Shown piece by piece: positions 22,801 through 23,218 of a stretch of 23,218 bases of DNA. Numbering within the stretch: the stretch's first letter is position 1; the number at the start of each line of letters is the position of its first letter. The notes under the pieces are model-generated. The model searched no databases. It saw only the letters and a program-made list of their open reading frames with translations, and had not been told where the DNA came from. The position numbers were made by a program, and so were the translations under genes. This DNA comes from Bacteroidales bacterium UBA3663 (GTDB lineage: Bacteria; Bacteroidota; Bacteroidia; Bacteroidales; UBA3663). Location: positions 1 to 23,218 of the forward strand of contig DFJU01000038.1 in NCBI GenBank assembly GCA_002373755.1, given 5' to 3'.

Positions 22801-23099
22801 TCCGAACGCGGGTCGCTCAGATAGTGCATCCACAGGCGGCCGTGCCAGTTGGCCAGCATCGGCTGGTGGTTGTAGGTCCAGCCTGCGGTGTCGCCCAGCG
22901 AGTTGGGCCGGTCGAGCTTGCGTTGGGCGCGCATTGTTTGCACGTTGTGGACGCCGATGACGGGGCTCAGCCCGCCGTCGTGCCGATAGGGATTGCTCAG
23001 CGTCGTGCCCGTGTAGTGGGCCTGGATTGTGTCGTCGGCCATCGCTCCCGCAATGCCGATGGTGAGCGCGATGAGGCTCAGAGAGAATTTGCGTACCAT
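19827..23099 (-). CDS. Secreted BNR beta-propeller plus six-hairpin (MGH1-like) glycosidase
   Basis: This is a 1090-residue exported protein with signal peptide MVRKFSLSLIALTIGIAGAMA. Residues about 60-400 look like a BNR/sialidase-type propeller: NHQPMLANWHGRLWMHYLSD, SADGHSWTEP (~112), HALTSRSFDGGRTWTFP (~276), NSNAKIWGQRLADGTFATVY and STDGLNYTT (~332). A jelly-roll-like segment follows (about 430-600, LTLSFDITAAQVNHGRLDLE). Residues about 650-1060 form an (alpha/alpha)6 six-hairpin domain: DGMFWQADVQDGMEEQISGG (~789), TINSYMAANYAVLG (~816), CEWDGAIWPFATSQT (~926), GEYMDEVTGYW (~983) and RYYNHSTYNDLVITGL. Acidic residues in the 789 and 983 motifs are the likely catalytic pair. The domain pair is seen in Bacteroidetes polysaccharide loci; its substrate is not known to me. 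The start overlaps the preceding pectate-lyase-like gene by 22 bases. The protein ends DTHRP within repeat copy C. Confidence 0.85.
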   Translation of the reverse strand: MVRKFSLSLIALTIGIAGAMADDTIQAHYTGTTLSNPYRHDGGLSPVIGVHNVQTMRAQRKLDRPNSLGDTAGWTYNHQPMLANWHGRLWMHYLSDPRSEHVFPSRTLLQSSADGHSWTEPQVLFPIYATEGREDETSAVMHQRVGWYVSSAATGKKLIAIGHYGICRTPKDDPNDGNGIGRVVREVMADGSLGPIYFLYYNHDYNEKNTRWPLYTRSKDKKFRRACEEILNNPLYWMQMVEECDRDDARLPLKNLYKAFCYYQLADSSLVAFWKHALTSRSFDGGRTWTFPAKRAQGFVNSNAKIWGQRLADGTFATVYNPAEFRWPLAVSTSTDGLNYTTLSLVNGEISPMRYGGNYKSYGPQYTRGVQPTGSDLASAITDRDTCFWVTYSMNKEDIWVSRIPVPVRTVATSYDEPWNIYSPVMARVEFMADGIRLHDSDPYDYAKVERVIPATRNLTLSFDITAAQVNHGRLDLELLDAHGTPCTRMSWMADSLVMVKVGARSGAVIRPYEAGKTYHIEMKVSLDTRMMTLTVDGKEQRPKMLFAPLDAITRICFRTGEERDFPTVNTPADNDSDLPELTVPEAQWTLANVKASATDETSATTTLLHWNDFRHYADYFNTMEDENVVQAIPNDSSAAWMEKNVPLFECPDKMVEEMYYFRWWTLRKHIVETPYGYGMTEFLVQRKYSDKWNLIACAVGHHLMETRWLRDGRYGADIARLWMRGNHNPKIGGDSINGAPMQKLYKFSSWIPYAAWQRTLVTADTAWFNDLRPDFEAHLARWEKDRSFGDGMFWQADVQDGMEEQISGGRKVKNRRPTINSYMAANYAVLGMNDKAEALAKLIDQKLWSDSLQFYGTMTANDSIARVRELIGYLPWYFNLPADDSAKYRAAWMQLLDEKGFDAPAGMTTAERRHPLFRKSWKGRPTCEWDGAIWPFATSQTLTALINVERNYPNLAAALPDDLFWHHFKKYTESMHFHGRPYVGEYMDEVTGYWLWGEHERSRYYNHSTYNDLVITGLCGFDPSAKAIGDDEIPSANDLKPLAPASWDWWCLDGIAYRGHILTIIFDRYGDHYHQGKGLRVISNDTHRP

Positions 23100-23218
23100 T
23101 CGATGTTCATGTAGCCGTCTTCACGGATTGTTGTTGCGTCATTCGGGTTCTTCGGGTCGAGGCCGTTGGCCTTTTCCCACTCATCGGGGATGCCGTCGCC
23201 GTCGCTGTCCTTGCGCGG
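23078..23218 (-). CDS. Pectate-lyase-like secreted enzyme, C-terminal end only (truncated by window)
   Basis: Only the last 46 residues are visible, reading from the window edge to the TGA at 23078-23080. They begin PRKDSDGDGIPDEWEKANG, a thrombospondin-type-3-like Ca-binding Asp repeat. After LDPKNPNDATT they end in DGYMNIEWYANSL. This tail (DSDGDGIPDEWE followed by Asn-rich and GY-N-E-Y-NSL) is the usual C-terminus of Bacteroidetes pectate lyases of the PL1 and related families, and is rarely seen elsewhere. The catalytic part lies outside the window, so the family is an inference. Its 3' end overlaps the start of the propeller/six-hairpin gene by 22 bases, implying co-transcription and translational coupling in one pectin locus. 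Confidence 0.75.
   Translation of the reverse strand, partial: PRKDSDGDGIPDEWEKANGLDPKNPNDATTIREDGYMNIEWYANSL

Overview
The window looks like a chromosomal segment of a moderately GC-rich Bacteroidales bacterium (Prevotellaceae/Muribaculaceae-like). The evidence is the dxr-rseP pair, a DUF3078 outer-membrane protein, a YfhO-family protein, long secreted glycan-degrading enzymes with pectin flavour, and a good match to the Bacteroidetes promoter (TTTG, 19 bp, TAnnTTTG). No ribosomal RNA, tRNA, CRISPR array, transposase or phage gene was seen. Genus cannot be settled from sequence reading alone.

Layout. (1) 1-3152, + strand, tightly packed housekeeping genes: the C-terminal half of dxr (non-mevalonate isoprenoid synthesis), rseP (site-2 intramembrane protease) and an RlmI-type 23S rRNA methyltransferase. 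(2) 3153-3458, a 306-bp gap holding a nested inverted repeat built from GGAGTTAAC units. (3) 3459-10920, + strand: folA (dihydrofolate reductase), then a surface-glycan assembly group made of a TagB/TagF-like glycerophosphotransferase, a Caps_synth glycosyltransferase, a GT2 glycosyltransferase, a large YfhO-type membrane protein and a second, membrane-anchored GT2. A strong bidirectional terminator closes this block. (4) 11011-15319, - strand: a GT10 fucosyltransferase, a voltage-gated-type potassium channel, a membrane-anchored metallophosphoesterase and a DUF3078 beta-barrel protein. (5) 15637-23218, - strand: part of a pectin-degradation locus. It holds the tail of a pectate-lyase-like protein, a 1090-residue beta-propeller plus six-hairpin glycosidase, and a 1371-residue fusion of a GH78 alpha-L-rhamnosidase with a sialidase-like BNR propeller. 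No SusC/SusD pair is in view, so this is only one end of the locus.

Two kinds of structure are not explained by the genes. First, the octamer GGCCGATG (or its complement CATCGGCC) occurs 48 times by eye, against about one expected by chance. It occurs on both strands, in all three reading frames and between genes, but never in the first 3.6 kb. Its density is higher than that of known DNA uptake sequences. Second, GC-rich hairpin repeats sit at gene ends and actually encode the last residues and/or the stop codon of three proteins. A second class of AT-rich repeats (AAGAATTAAG, GGAGTTAAC and GTGAAGAG types) occupies most other gene junctions.
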